Assembly: GCA_046296415.1 (NCBI GenBank)
Contig: JBKBLN010000001.1
Location: 1,178,001 to 1,242,000 of the forward strand
Direction of reading: 5' to 3'
Length of the DNA: 64,000 nucleotides
Origin: CAYNRA01 sp046296415
GTDB lineage: Bacteria > Bacteroidota > Bacteroidia > Cytophagales > Spirosomataceae
The notes beneath the pieces are model-generated. The model had not been told where the DNA came from. It did not search any database and saw only the letters and a program-made list of their open reading frames with translations. The position numbers were made by a program, and so were the translations under genes. Positions 43,584 through 52,511 of the stretch are shown here, in pieces; within the stretch, counting starts at the first letter, position 1; the number at the start of each line of letters is the position of its first letter.

Positions 43584-45578
43584 TTTCTTTCCATTCAGGA
43601 AATCCTCAAAGTCTTGTAATTCCTTTTCAAATCCCCCACTTAGGATAGGAAAACGACACCAGCTTCGAGGGTCCAAATTGTGGTTGTCCAAATGGAAGCC
43701 CGGCGCATAGCGTTCTCGTTTCCATTGATTCCGACTCCACAATCGGAAGAAGCGAGGAATCCAGCTTTGCCATTGCTCAGGTGTGTAGGGAAGTCCAGAG
43801 GCCAGCGCCATTTGGTAACATCCAATCGGGGATTTTCTATTTTTTATTCCCCAGATTTCCAAGGATTGAAGGCAAGCATAAGGCATTAAGTCTGCTTCAT
43901 CGGTTTGGTTTTGCTCCAAGGGGCGAAGTTCTGCTGTTGGGGCTAATTGATTGACAAATTGTAATCCAGGCAATTGAATTCGGCGTCCTTTCACCTCGGT
44001 GCCCGTTGTCTCGGCCCATTTTAGCCAATGCCGTAGCCATTGTTTATCTATACCTGCAATCGGGCTAATACTTCCCGCAGTATCACCATCCATGGTACAA
44101 TATCCTACCGCCACTTCGGATCGGTTAGACGTCGCAAGAAGTAAATGTCCAGAAAGATTGGTAAATAACCAGATGGATGGGGCGCGAACACGCGCTTGAA
44201 TGTTTTGAAGTGCCAGGTCATCTGTTTCCCACGTCAATTTTCGCCCAATTTGGGATTCAATCAATTGCGTGTATTGGTCCACTAAGCCATCGATTGTTAT
44301 ACTATGAAATTGTGCACCCAGGCTCTCTGCCAAGCTTCGTGCCGAGTTTTCGGTAGTATCCGAGCTATTGACTGTCCGTTGATAAACGGTTTGAAGGAGA
44401 TGGTAAAGAATTTCTGATGGTTTTTCAAGTGATTGGATATCAGAAATATAGCTCAATTTTTCTTTTAAGTCTTGGATACCGATACTTTCTTCTGCGAGCA
44501 AAACCATGTAGGCCACCAAGGCAGCGCAGGCCGAGGAATCGGCTCCTCCGGATAGGGATAGCGTAAAACCTTTGGATTTTGATTTGCGTAGGTAGTCAAA
44601 GAGACCCAAAGCAACAGCCCGTGTAAATTCTTCCTCTTTAATCCATTCGCTTTTTTCAAATGCGTCTTGTTCCGGTTTCTGTGGGACAGGCGGTACTTCA
44701 TTCCACTCAAAATCTAGTTTGATGGTATTTTGAGTGGGAGTGACAGGGGATTTTACCCATGTTTGAAAGGAACGATTGACTTCTACGTCAATCCAAGCGG
44801 TGGTTAGGGTGAAATCAGCATAGCTAAATCGAGTGCTTGAGGCAAGTAGTTCTCCTGACGAAGCGATCATGGCGTCACCATCAAATATCAGACGACCTGC
44901 TTCATTCCCGAGAAGGTTGGTGTAAACGTACCCACATCCAAAGGTTCTGGAGGCGTCTTGTACCAATCGTTCACGGGTTCTAAATTTATCAAAAGTAAAG
45001 GGCGAGGCACTTGGATTTAAAATGAGGTCAATCCCTCGTTCATAAAGTGCTTTTCCGGGCCGATTGGGAACCCAAGCATCTTCGCAAATTTCAAGGCCAA
45101 GGTGTATGTGACCTACCAGAAAAGAGAGATCGCCTATGGGGTATGAAATCCCGTTCCGTTCGATTTCGGCTCGAACTCCCGCAGGCCAGCGATGAAACCA
45201 CCGATCTTCGTAAAAGACGCCATAATTGGGCAAGTGTTGTTTACAAACAAAGCCAACAAGTCGTCGATCGGCTACAACAGCCACGGCATTGTATAGTTTA
45301 TGTTGATAGGACAGGGGCATACCCAGTGTTACGACCATCTGGTGAGTATGGGGAATGATTTCCTGCAAAGACTGCCAAGCCTGCTCCCAGGTTTCGGGGT
45401 AAAAAAAGGCATCTTCACATCCATATCCTGTGAGGCATAGTTCGGGCAGGCAAACAACTTGAATATTTTGTTCTTTTGCTTGGTCGAGAACTTGGAGAAT
45501 CCGACGTTGATTTCCGAGCCAATCAAGTGGAGTTTGGTTGACCGCGGCGGCGGCGGATAAAATGCGGGTAGGATTCAT
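43554..45578 (-). CDS. nadE: Glutamine-dependent NAD+ synthetase
   Basis: A 674-residue two-domain enzyme making NAD+ from deamido-NAD with ammonia from glutamine. The N-terminal nitrilase-like glutaminase shows the Glu/Lys/Cys triad in CLPELCLTGYGCEDAFFY, CKQHLPNYGVFYED and LEICEDAWVPNRPGK. The synthetase part has the P-loop LSLSGGADSSACAALVAY and TSNRSEVAVGYCTMDGDTAG. The ATG at 45578 is chosen over an in-frame start 33 bases upstream. Divergent from the GumN-like gene. Confidence 0.96.
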   Translation of the reverse strand: MNPTRILSAAAAVNQTPLDWLGNQRRILQVLDQAKEQNIQVVCLPELCLTGYGCEDAFFYPETWEQAWQSLQEIIPHTHQMVVTLGMPLSYQHKLYNAVAVVADRRLVGFVCKQHLPNYGVFYEDRWFHRWPAGVRAEIERNGISYPIGDLSFLVGHIHLGLEICEDAWVPNRPGKALYERGIDLILNPSASPFTFDKFRTRERLVQDASRTFGCGYVYTNLLGNEAGRLIFDGDAMIASSGELLASSTRFSYADFTLTTAWIDVEVNRSFQTWVKSPVTPTQNTIKLDFEWNEVPPVPQKPEQDAFEKSEWIKEEEFTRAVALGLFDYLRKSKSKGFTLSLSGGADSSACAALVAYMVLLAEESIGIQDLKEKLSYISDIQSLEKPSEILYHLLQTVYQRTVNSSDTTENSARSLAESLGAQFHSITIDGLVDQYTQLIESQIGRKLTWETDDLALQNIQARVRAPSIWLFTNLSGHLLLATSNRSEVAVGYCTMDGDTAGSISPIAGIDKQWLRHWLKWAETTGTEVKGRRIQLPGLQFVNQLAPTAELRPLEQNQTDEADLMPYACLQSLEIWGIKNRKSPIGCYQMALASGLPYTPEQWQSWIPRFFRLWSRNQWKRERYAPGFHLDNHNLDPRSWCRFPILSGGFEKELQDFEDFLNGKKSIQRPRIGF

Positions 45579-45638
45579 GTGGATGCGTAATATCAAATAA
45601 CAAAAATACAATTAATTTTGTCGAAAACTAAGACCTAT

Positions 45639-46481
45639 ATGAAACGCATTTTGTTTGGAATTTTATGTGGATGCTTGCTTTCTTTGTCCACCCAAGGCCA
45701 GCTTTTGTGGCGGGTGTCGGGCCCCTCGATGTCTCAACCGTCTTATCTTTTTGGAACCTTTCATTTGACGTGTAAAGATCAGTTTTGGGTCGACGACTCA
45801 GTACGGGTGGCTCTCAAGCAAGTTAAGGGACTTGTACTGGAGTTGAACATGCGGGACCCTGCGTTGATGTCTGATTTCATTCAATCGTCTCGACTTCCGG
45901 CCGGAACTACCTTACTGCAAGATTGGCCGAATACCAAAAAGGATAGTTTTAGTGTTGCGCTTAAACAGCAGTACAAGTTGGATGCAAAAAACTATGAGAC
46001 GTTGCAACCGATGGTGCTGATGAGTGCATTGTATCCGAAGATTTTAAATTGTCCAACAGCCTCATATGAATTGTTTCTGATGGAGGAGGCTCAAAAACTT
46101 CAATTGAGTCTTGCAGGATTAGAGAAAGCCTCTGATCAGATGAAGGCGATGGGCCGTATCCCTTTGAGTAAACAGATGGAATCCGTATATCAAATGGTCT
46201 TGGATCCAGCTCATTCCAGAAAAGAATTTGATGAACTATGGCAATTGTATCAAACAAAGCGCATTGAAGAACTGTTTGTAAAAACATCGGAGGATCCACA
46301 ACTTGGCGCTTATCAAGAATATTTACTGGATGAACGAAACCGCAACTGGGTCGACATTTTACCTACCATGATGGCAGAAAAACCTGTATTCATTGCGGTG
46401 GGGGCCGGTCATTTGGGCGGAAAACAAGGGGTCATTCGGTTACTTCGCGCTAAAGGATATCGTGTAGAACCTGTTAATTAA
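45639..46481 (+). CDS. TraB/GumN family protein
   Basis: A 280-residue secreted protein with signal peptide (FGILCGCLLSLSTQGQ) and the TraB/GumN pattern: SYLFGTFHLTCKDQFW at the N-terminus (conserved GT-H), MDEE-like EEAQKLQLSLAGLEKASDQ, and the C-terminal VFIAVGAGHLGGKQGVIRLL with RAKGYRVEPV. Related to Tiki-type metalloproteases; activity not proven. The ATG at 45639 is chosen; the earlier in-frame start adds a charged stretch before the leader. Followed by a DUF5522 gene after 10 bases. Confidence 0.9.
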   Translation: MKRILFGILCGCLLSLSTQGQLLWRVSGPSMSQPSYLFGTFHLTCKDQFWVDDSVRVALKQVKGLVLELNMRDPALMSDFIQSSRLPAGTTLLQDWPNTKKDSFSVALKQQYKLDAKNYETLQPMVLMSALYPKILNCPTASYELFLMEEAQKLQLSLAGLEKASDQMKAMGRIPLSKQMESVYQMVLDPAHSRKEFDELWQLYQTKRIEELFVKTSEDPQLGAYQEYLLDERNRNWVDILPTMMAEKPVFIAVGAGHLGGKQGVIRLLRAKGYRVEPVN

Positions 46482-46491
46482 TTGACATTCT

Positions 46492-46653
46492 GTGAAAAAT
46501 GAATCAAAACACCCTCGGCTCTCACCAGAGGATTTTTACTATACCCCCGAGGGTTTTTTGGTCTTTACGGAAGCCTACCACAAAAAAAGAGGGTACTGCT
46601 GCAAGAGCGGCTGCCGGCATTGTCCGTACGGGTTCAAAAAAATTAAAAGATAG
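46492..46653 (+). CDS. DUF5522 cysteine-rich mini-protein
   Basis: A 53-residue gene starting with GTG (46492). The product carries LSPEDFYYTPEGFLVFTEAYH followed by RGYCCKSGCRHCPYGFKK; the four cysteines in CC..GC..C form the DUF5522 signature and probably bind a metal. An ATG five bases later is out of frame, so GTG is the only sensible start. Lies 10 bases after the GumN-like gene and 96 bases before rpmB. Confidence 0.88.
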   Translation: MKNESKHPRLSPEDFYYTPEGFLVFTEAYHKKRGYCCKSGCRHCPYGFKKIKR

Positions 46654-46749
46654 GTTTGTTGTTTCCCACTAGATTTACGATCTTTGCACCCTAGTAAAAG
46701 AATCCGTTTCGGGAAAACGGGATGTTTCATTGCAAAAACACAAAATACA

Positions 46750-46989
46750 ATGGCAAAGGTTTGTCAAATTACCGGAAAAAAGACGCAGGTAGGGAATAAC
46801 GTTTCGCATGCCAACAATAAAACTAAACGTAAGTTCTACCCTAACTTGAAGACTAAGAAGTTCTTTTTAGAGTCTGAAGGCGTATGGGTACAATTGAAAG
46901 TATCAACCCAAGCGATGCGGACAATCAACAAGAAAGGATTGGAAGCCACGTTGATCAGTGCTGCTAAAAAAGGAACTTTGTCTTTGTAA
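46750..46989 (+). CDS. rpmB: 50S ribosomal protein L28
   Basis: A 79-residue L28: MAKVCQITGKKTQVGNNVSH, NKTKRKFYPNLKTKKFF, and the conserved VSTQAMRTINKKGLEATL. The ATG at 46750 is used; a longer in-frame start adds a non-conserved stretch. Monocistronic, with a strong terminator 25 bases after the stop. L33 and other usual neighbours are absent here. Confidence 0.97.
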   Translation: MAKVCQITGKKTQVGNNVSHANNKTKRKFYPNLKTKKFFLESEGVWVQLKVSTQAMRTINKKGLEATLISAAKKGTLSL

Positions 46990-47013
46990 GTCGACGACAT
47001 TTTTTCATAAATT

Positions 47014-47045
47014 AGGATTATTGAGCGATCAATAATCCTTTTTTT
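47014..47045 (+). terminator. Rho-independent terminator of rpmB
   Basis: Perfect 10-pair stem AGGATTATTG/CAATAATCCT with AGCGAT loop and a run of seven T. Only 11 bases separate it from the next start codon. Confidence 0.92.
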
Positions 47046-47055
47046 CTTTCTACCC

Positions 47056-47877
47056 ATGACATCAAATCAAATCCAAGAAGCAGTACGCTTCCTTCAACAA
47101 CAAGTACCGGACTTTTCGCCTGAGGTCGGCATTATCTTAGGAACTGGCTTGGCTAAATTAGCGGAGGACCTAACCGAGGTGACTAGTATATCCTATGAAG
47201 ATATTCCACATTTTGTGGTGTCCACTGTCGAGTTTCATTCCGGTCAATTATTGTTTGGTTATTTAGGTGGAAAGCGAGTGGTGTGCATGCACGGTCGGTT
47301 TCATTACTATGAAGGGTATTCCATGCAAGAAGTGACCTTTCCGGTCCGGGTGATGCACGCATTGGGAATCAAGCGGTTGTTTGTTTCCAATGCCGCAGGT
47401 GGAATGAATCCGAATTTCAAGGAGAGTGATTTGATGCTGATCGAGGATCATATTGCGTTATTCTTACCGGAGAATCCACTGGTAGGCCCTCCTATGTCAC
47501 CAAACCGTTTTCCGGATATGAGCGAGCCCTACGACTTGAGTATGATTGCCTTGGCGGAGGAAATTGGAAAAGAACTTCAGTGGGACTTTCTCAGAAAGGG
47601 TGTGTATGTCAGCGTCTCGGGACCTCAACTTGAAACCAAGGCTGAATACCGGATGCTCCGGATGCTTGGGGCTGATGCTGTCGGGATGAGTACCGTCCCC
47701 GAAGTATTGGTCGCGAGGCAGCTTGATTTGCCTGTTTTTGGGGTATCCGTAATTACCGATTTATGCTTTCCAGAAACACTTCAAAAAGCCGAAATACAAA
47801 AGATCTTGGCTGCTGCCTATCGAGCAGAACCTTATATGACGAAACTGATCCGGACCATGATCGAGCGTATTGCCTAA
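47056..47877 (+). CDS. punA: Purine nucleoside phosphorylase
   Basis: A 273-residue class I (trimeric, inosine/guanosine) purine nucleoside phosphorylase: VGIILGTGLAKLAEDL, VVCMHGRFHYYEGYSMQEV, LFVSNAAGGMNPNF, VYVSVSGPQLETKAEYRML, GADAVGMSTVPEVLVARQ and the active-site VSVITDLCF. Splits purine nucleosides with phosphate for salvage. Starts right after the rpmB terminator and ends at a bidirectional terminator. Confidence 0.95.
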   Translation: MTSNQIQEAVRFLQQQVPDFSPEVGIILGTGLAKLAEDLTEVTSISYEDIPHFVVSTVEFHSGQLLFGYLGGKRVVCMHGRFHYYEGYSMQEVTFPVRVMHALGIKRLFVSNAAGGMNPNFKESDLMLIEDHIALFLPENPLVGPPMSPNRFPDMSEPYDLSMIALAEEIGKELQWDFLRKGVYVSVSGPQLETKAEYRMLRMLGADAVGMSTVPEVLVARQLDLPVFGVSVITDLCFPETLQKAEIQKILAAAYRAEPYMTKLIRTMIERIA

Positions 47878-47910
47878 ACAAAACCCCGAGCGTTTCGCTC
47901 GGGGTTTTGT
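47878..47910. terminator. Bidirectional terminator
   Basis: Symmetric stem ACAAAACCCCGAGCG/CGCTCGGGGTTTTGT with T-runs on both strands, between purine nucleoside phosphorylase and the convergent glucan locus. Confidence 0.93.
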
Positions 47911-47911
47911 T

Positions 47912-49750
47912 TTATTCACATTCCAACCATAAAACACCGTCTCCTTCAAAGATGAGGTGATCACCTTCTATTCGCGCATTTTCCTGAATTAAAATGGATT
48001 TGACCGAGCGTTTGCCTAGTAGTTCTTGTAAACTCTGGATTGAAATTCGTTTTGACTCTTGTCCCTGATACAATAATGTCAGCCATGTTTTGCTAATTCC
48101 TTCCCGAGAATAAGCGTACCATCCGTCACGAGGGGCTAAGTGCCGTAGTTTTCCTTGAGTTATGGACGGATTGTTTTTACGGTAAGTGAAGACTTTTTTG
48201 AAAAATTGAAGCGCTGCTTGTTCTTCAGAGGTCATCTGAATTCCTTGGAAGATATTTTTGGAATCTCCAGGCCAGCCACCGGGCATATCCAGTCGAATTT
48301 CACCATGAGCATCACTCGATGGATTGGCACCTAGGAATTCGGTTGCATAGTAGATTTGCGGTATTCCTCTCATAGTGGCCAAATATACCATGGCTTGCTT
48401 CCAAGCCGTGGTATTTTCCTTCACTTGGGTAAAGACCCGGCTCATGTCGTGATTATCGGCAAAAATGACTAATTGTTCGGGAGAGGGATACAAAAAATCA
48501 TTGGCCAGAGCACTGTAGGAGGTTATCCAGGCAGGGTCCCAAGGATTTTTTTGTTTTAACAAAGACTTAATAAGTGCGGTCTGTAAAGGAAAATCCATCA
48601 TCGATGGCATGTAAGATTCATACCCATTGGCATTCTTTTTCCCTTTTTGCCAAAACGACACCAGAGCTGGATTATCGGTCCATTCTTCCCCAACCATAGT
48701 AAAGGCTGGATATTCTCTCATCAGGGCTTGGGACCAATTCGCCAAAAAACTTCGATCGGAATAGGGATAGGTGTCCATTCGGATGCCTTGTAATCCGGCA
48801 AACTCTACCCACCAAATACTTTGCTGGATGAGGTATGTGGCTAGGTGTGGATTTCGTTGATTTAAGTCGGGCATGGAAGGTACAAACCAACCATTGGCAT
48901 GAAGTTCTATGTCAGAAGGTTGAGCGTAAGGGTCTTGGACGGTTTCTCTGCGGTGTGAGGTCATTTTTGGCTGATTCACATCGTGGATCCAGTCCTCAAA
49001 AGGGAGGTTTTTCATCCAGGGATGTTGATGACCAATATGGTTTAAAACGCCATCGATAATGACTTTAATTCCTCGTTTTTTGGCTTCCTGCACTAGGGTT
49101 TTGTATAAGGCGTTTGTACCAAATCGAGGATCAACTTGATAGAAATCGGTGATGGCATACCCATGATAGGATCCTGAGGGTTGATTGTTTTCGAGCACAG
49201 GATTCAGCCAAATAGTGGTAGCACCTAGACTTTCAATGTAATCTAAGTGCTTAAGGACTCCCGCTAAATCTCCTCCATGACGTCCATCTAGTGTATTTCT
49301 TTGTAAGCCGTCAGGGAAACCAGTGACTTGGTCGTTGGAAAGATCGCCATTAGCAAATCGGTCTGGAGTAATAAGGTAAATCATATCCTCCTGACCAAAG
49401 CCTTTTCGGTTGGCAGAATTTTCCTCCCTTTTTTCCAAGGTATAGGGGGTTTGATATTGTGTTTTTCCTTTATTCTTCCATTGAATTTGAAATGTACCGG
49501 GGGAGGTGTTTGGGCTAATTTGTAAGTAGATAAAAAAATAGCGACCATTTAAACCTGGAAGAAATCGTTCTAAAATTACACCGGGGTAATTAATTTCAGG
49601 TGTCAGGTTCTGCAGGTTTTCACCATAAACCATAATTTGGAGGGAAGGATTTTTCATTCCTACCCACCAATGCAAGGGTTCTACTTTTTGAATTTGACCT
49701 ACTACGGGTAAGCAAGTAGCAAGCCACAGCATGAGACCAAGTTTTTTCAT
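47912..49750 (-). CDS. GH13 glycosidase, neopullulanase/cyclomaltodextrinase-like (SusA-like)
   Basis: A 612-residue alpha-glucan hydrolase with signal peptide (LWLATCLPVVGQ), an N-terminal beta-sandwich (about 22-108), the TIM barrel and a C-terminal beta domain. GH13 motifs: DGVLNHIGHQHPW, QGIRMDTYPY (nucleophile Asp326), MVGEEW (acid Glu355) and FADNHD. The LITPDRFANGD and GRHGGDLAGVLKHLDY stretches are typical of cyclomaltodextrinases. Expected in the periplasm, cutting imported maltodextrins. Last gene of the glucan locus, 1 base after the amylase stop. Confidence 0.93.
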   Translation of the reverse strand: MKKLGLMLWLATCLPVVGQIQKVEPLHWWVGMKNPSLQIMVYGENLQNLTPEINYPGVILERFLPGLNGRYFFIYLQISPNTSPGTFQIQWKNKGKTQYQTPYTLEKREENSANRKGFGQEDMIYLITPDRFANGDLSNDQVTGFPDGLQRNTLDGRHGGDLAGVLKHLDYIESLGATTIWLNPVLENNQPSGSYHGYAITDFYQVDPRFGTNALYKTLVQEAKKRGIKVIIDGVLNHIGHQHPWMKNLPFEDWIHDVNQPKMTSHRRETVQDPYAQPSDIELHANGWFVPSMPDLNQRNPHLATYLIQQSIWWVEFAGLQGIRMDTYPYSDRSFLANWSQALMREYPAFTMVGEEWTDNPALVSFWQKGKKNANGYESYMPSMMDFPLQTALIKSLLKQKNPWDPAWITSYSALANDFLYPSPEQLVIFADNHDMSRVFTQVKENTTAWKQAMVYLATMRGIPQIYYATEFLGANPSSDAHGEIRLDMPGGWPGDSKNIFQGIQMTSEEQAALQFFKKVFTYRKNNPSITQGKLRHLAPRDGWYAYSREGISKTWLTLLYQGQESKRISIQSLQELLGKRSVKSILIQENARIEGDHLIFEGDGVLWLECE

Positions 49751-49751
49751 A

Positions 49752-51128
49752 TTAGAATGTTTTTAATGACCAAATGGTATAGTTTTTAGCAGGAGAGGAC
49801 AGAACGACCCGGCCATTGGCATCTGTTTTTACCTCTTGATTGGTGTGATCGGTGTAGTCGACCAACGTGGCGTTTTTCCAAGGGGTGATGACGCTTTGCG
49901 ACAAGGCGGAATTTCCATTATTCAAAAATACAATAAGACCCGGCGAGGTTGCATTTCCGCGTCGTACGGCTAGGTATTTCTCGCGGTCAGTATGCAAAAT
50001 ACCTGTATTTCCTTTAGCCAAAGTGCGGTAAATCAAAATCAATTTTTCCCATTCTCTCCTAGGAATTTCTTTTTCTAGATCATTGTAAAATAGACAAGGG
50101 AGTCCTTCATGGGTTAATATATAGGCGTAAGCCAATAATTTTTGGGAAATTCGATTGCCTGGATTGGTTTCTTTTTCGGTGTCATGATTGGCTACAAACG
50201 TAACCGATTGGTCGGGAAGGCGTTTTAGAAGTGTATTGCGATCACGTAAAATTTGAAGATTATCTCCGTCCAATGCATTTTCGAGGGCGTAAAAAGTTGA
50301 GAAATCAAATAGGTCAATTTGGGTTGTTCGGGCATAGCGCTCTAGAACATCAGCATTACCGTCCCAAAGTTCGGCTACTGCATAACCACCAACAGATTTC
50401 ATCCATGCATTGATCACATCGGGTGAAAATCCAAGTACGTAATCAAAGCGCCAACCGTCAAAGCCCATCACTTTTTTATAATATTGGGCAACTGATTCAT
50501 CACTTTCCCAAAGCCATTTTCGGACATTGGGTTGAACATGGCTTAGATCTTGTTCCGGAAAAAACAGAGCGCCCTCGTCGGAGACTCTTAAAGAATTGGG
50601 GTGAAAGTCCTCAAAGGAACGAGGAAATTTGCCTGATTTCGGTTGAAAAAGTGTATAAGTATTTTTGTTTCGATAGGGATTGAACTCCAAAGCTCCTCCG
50701 GAGTTATGATTCAGGACAATATCGGCGATGACCTCCATTTTTAGATTGTGGGCCGTTCGAATGAGCGTTTCAAGTTCGGCACGCGTTCCGAAACGTGTTG
50801 GAACTGTCCCCATTTGGTCGTATTCTCCAAAGTCGAAATAGTCCATCGGATCATACCCCATGGAGAAAGATCCTGACATACCTTTTGAAACCGGGGGTAA
50901 CCAGATTTTGTCAATGCCCAAACTTGCCCAGTCCGCTAATTTCGGGGTAATGACTTTCCACCAGCCGGTTCGAGGTTCAACATCCCAATAATAGGGCTGC
51001 AACATGATACTTCCCGAAGCAGGCAGGGTGGACAAATCTTTGCGTTGAGCTAGATTTGGGTCGGTAGGATCGGAGGATTGACAGCCTGCCATACCCATCC
51101 ACACACTTAGCCAAAGAATCTTTTTCAT
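49752..51128 (-). CDS. GH13 alpha-amylase lipoprotein (SusG-like)
   Basis: A 458-residue alpha-amylase with lipobox WMGMAGCQSS (lipid Cys16), so it is likely anchored in the outer membrane. Catalytic motifs: VIADIVLNHNSGG, GWRFDYVLG (nucleophile Asp), AVAELWDG (acid Glu) and FVANHDTEKE. Compact, without extra binding modules, more like bacterial/plant-type alpha-amylases than classic SusG. The ATG at 51128 gives the lipoprotein leader; an in-frame start 21 bases earlier does not. Separated from susE by a terminator-like hairpin. Confidence 0.93.
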   Translation of the reverse strand: MKKILWLSVWMGMAGCQSSDPTDPNLAQRKDLSTLPASGSIMLQPYYWDVEPRTGWWKVITPKLADWASLGIDKIWLPPVSKGMSGSFSMGYDPMDYFDFGEYDQMGTVPTRFGTRAELETLIRTAHNLKMEVIADIVLNHNSGGALEFNPYRNKNTYTLFQPKSGKFPRSFEDFHPNSLRVSDEGALFFPEQDLSHVQPNVRKWLWESDESVAQYYKKVMGFDGWRFDYVLGFSPDVINAWMKSVGGYAVAELWDGNADVLERYARTTQIDLFDFSTFYALENALDGDNLQILRDRNTLLKRLPDQSVTFVANHDTEKETNPGNRISQKLLAYAYILTHEGLPCLFYNDLEKEIPRREWEKLILIYRTLAKGNTGILHTDREKYLAVRRGNATSPGLIVFLNNGNSALSQSVITPWKNATLVDYTDHTNQEVKTDANGRVVLSSPAKNYTIWSLKTF

Positions 51129-51142
51129 GGATACTAAAAATA

Positions 51143-51180
51143 AAACCACCTGGAAAATGGCATCATTGACCAGGTGGTTT
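51143..51180 (-). terminator. Intra-locus terminator between the SusE-like gene and the amylase gene
   Basis: On the minus strand AAACCACCTGG/CCAGGTGGTTT with a 16-base loop is followed by TTTTATTTTT. It should cut the amount of message reaching the two GH13 genes. Confidence 0.8.
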
Positions 51181-51196
51181 GTGGTGTTTTAACAGA

Positions 51197-52507
51197 TTAT
51201 TTTCGAGTCATTTTATAGGTAGGGGCATTGGGCTTACTAAAGTCCAATACGATGTCGTAGGTACCTGCCTTGACTACAATATTGGCTCCGTCGCGTTCCA
51301 ATGAAAAATCAGCTCCATTATCCCCATAGTTAACGGTCCATTGATCATTTTGGCGGAATTTGATTTCACCCTCTTTCAGAACGATACCATTTAACACCCA
51401 AACACCTTCTTTGGTAAAATCGAGTGAGAATTTGGCATCAGGCCCATCCCAACCTGTAGCGGTTGCGCTACCCACGATACCAAAGATATTCATGGGTTCG
51501 ATTTTGTAGGTATTCTTGTTAAAATCGACGGTAATCAAATACGACCCTTTTTTTACGGTAATATTGGCTCCACCGGCTTCCAAGGTCCCATTTTGGCCAT
51601 CATCCCCAAAATTCACACTCCAGTCGTTGTTTCGGCGAATTTTAATTTCTCCCTCATTCAGCATAACCAATGCGCGCCATGTATCGGAGGTCGGATCATA
51701 GGTTAACGGCATATCGGGGCCATTCCATCCATTTTTGGTTGCACTACCTACCAATCCCCACGAGAATTTCTCAATTTTGATCGTTAGTGTGGTGGCATTG
51801 AAGGTAACCTTGTAGGTTCCAGCTTGAACGGGAATATTGGCACCATTCTGTTCCAACGAACCATTGTTTCCATCATCGCCATAGTTAAGGTCCCAGCTGT
51901 TTCCTCGACGGATCTTCATTTCGCCATCGACTAAATTGACGTATGCGACGAAGACATTGGCCTCGCTGGTTTTGAAGAAAGGAACATCGGGGCCATTCCA
52001 GCCATTGGGCGTAGCACTTCCAACCAGACCCCAAGGGCTAGATAAATCTAGACGATCCAAATAGGCAGTGGCTTTCAGGGATGCGATGGGTGAAGCCAGA
52101 ACGGTAGCTGGCCCTAAAACAGCTTCTACTTTAATGTCTAGGTCACTCGCTTGTCCTGGGGTCATTCCCATACTTAATAAAAGCGCATTCAGCTCTTTTA
52201 CTTTATATGTCTTACTGGTGGCTTGTCCCATCCCAAGGTTGACCCCCTTGGTGAAATCTCCTCCTTTTTTATCGATTTTTAGATTGTAAGAGGCGCCAGC
52301 GGCAAAGCCAAAGTCGGGAGTAGACCATGAAATTTGAAGTGCGTTATTTTCCTCTTTTTCTTTTTCCAGGACGATGGATTGTACCGATAAATTGACGATC
52401 GGGGCGGCACCATCTTTCAAGACTGGACTGATGAGTTCGTCTTCACAGGATGAGAAAACACTCAATACGCCCAAGCTTAACCAAAGTATATTGAAATATC
52501 GTTTCAT
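51197..52507 (-). CDS. SusE/SusF-like starch-binding outer-membrane lipoprotein
   Basis: A 436-residue lipoprotein (leader LGVLSVFSSCEDE). Residues about 30-145 form a SusE-type N-terminal domain (LQISWSTPDFGFAAGASY). Then come three tandem repeats of about 90 residues, each starting with a WGLVGSATPNGWNGPD-like motif (the third FGIVGSATATGWDGPD) and containing IKIRR/KIRR, W and NYGDDG-N-GSLE..GANI. These resemble SusF_SusE starch-binding modules. Sits 4 bases after susD. Confidence 0.9.
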   Translation of the reverse strand: MKRYFNILWLSLGVLSVFSSCEDELISPVLKDGAAPIVNLSVQSIVLEKEKEENNALQISWSTPDFGFAAGASYNLKIDKKGGDFTKGVNLGMGQATSKTYKVKELNALLLSMGMTPGQASDLDIKVEAVLGPATVLASPIASLKATAYLDRLDLSSPWGLVGSATPNGWNGPDVPFFKTSEANVFVAYVNLVDGEMKIRRGNSWDLNYGDDGNNGSLEQNGANIPVQAGTYKVTFNATTLTIKIEKFSWGLVGSATKNGWNGPDMPLTYDPTSDTWRALVMLNEGEIKIRRNNDWSVNFGDDGQNGTLEAGGANITVKKGSYLITVDFNKNTYKIEPMNIFGIVGSATATGWDGPDAKFSLDFTKEGVWVLNGIVLKEGEIKFRQNDQWTVNYGDNGADFSLERDGANIVVKAGTYDIVLDFSKPNAPTYKMTRK

Positions 52508-52511
52508 AAAA

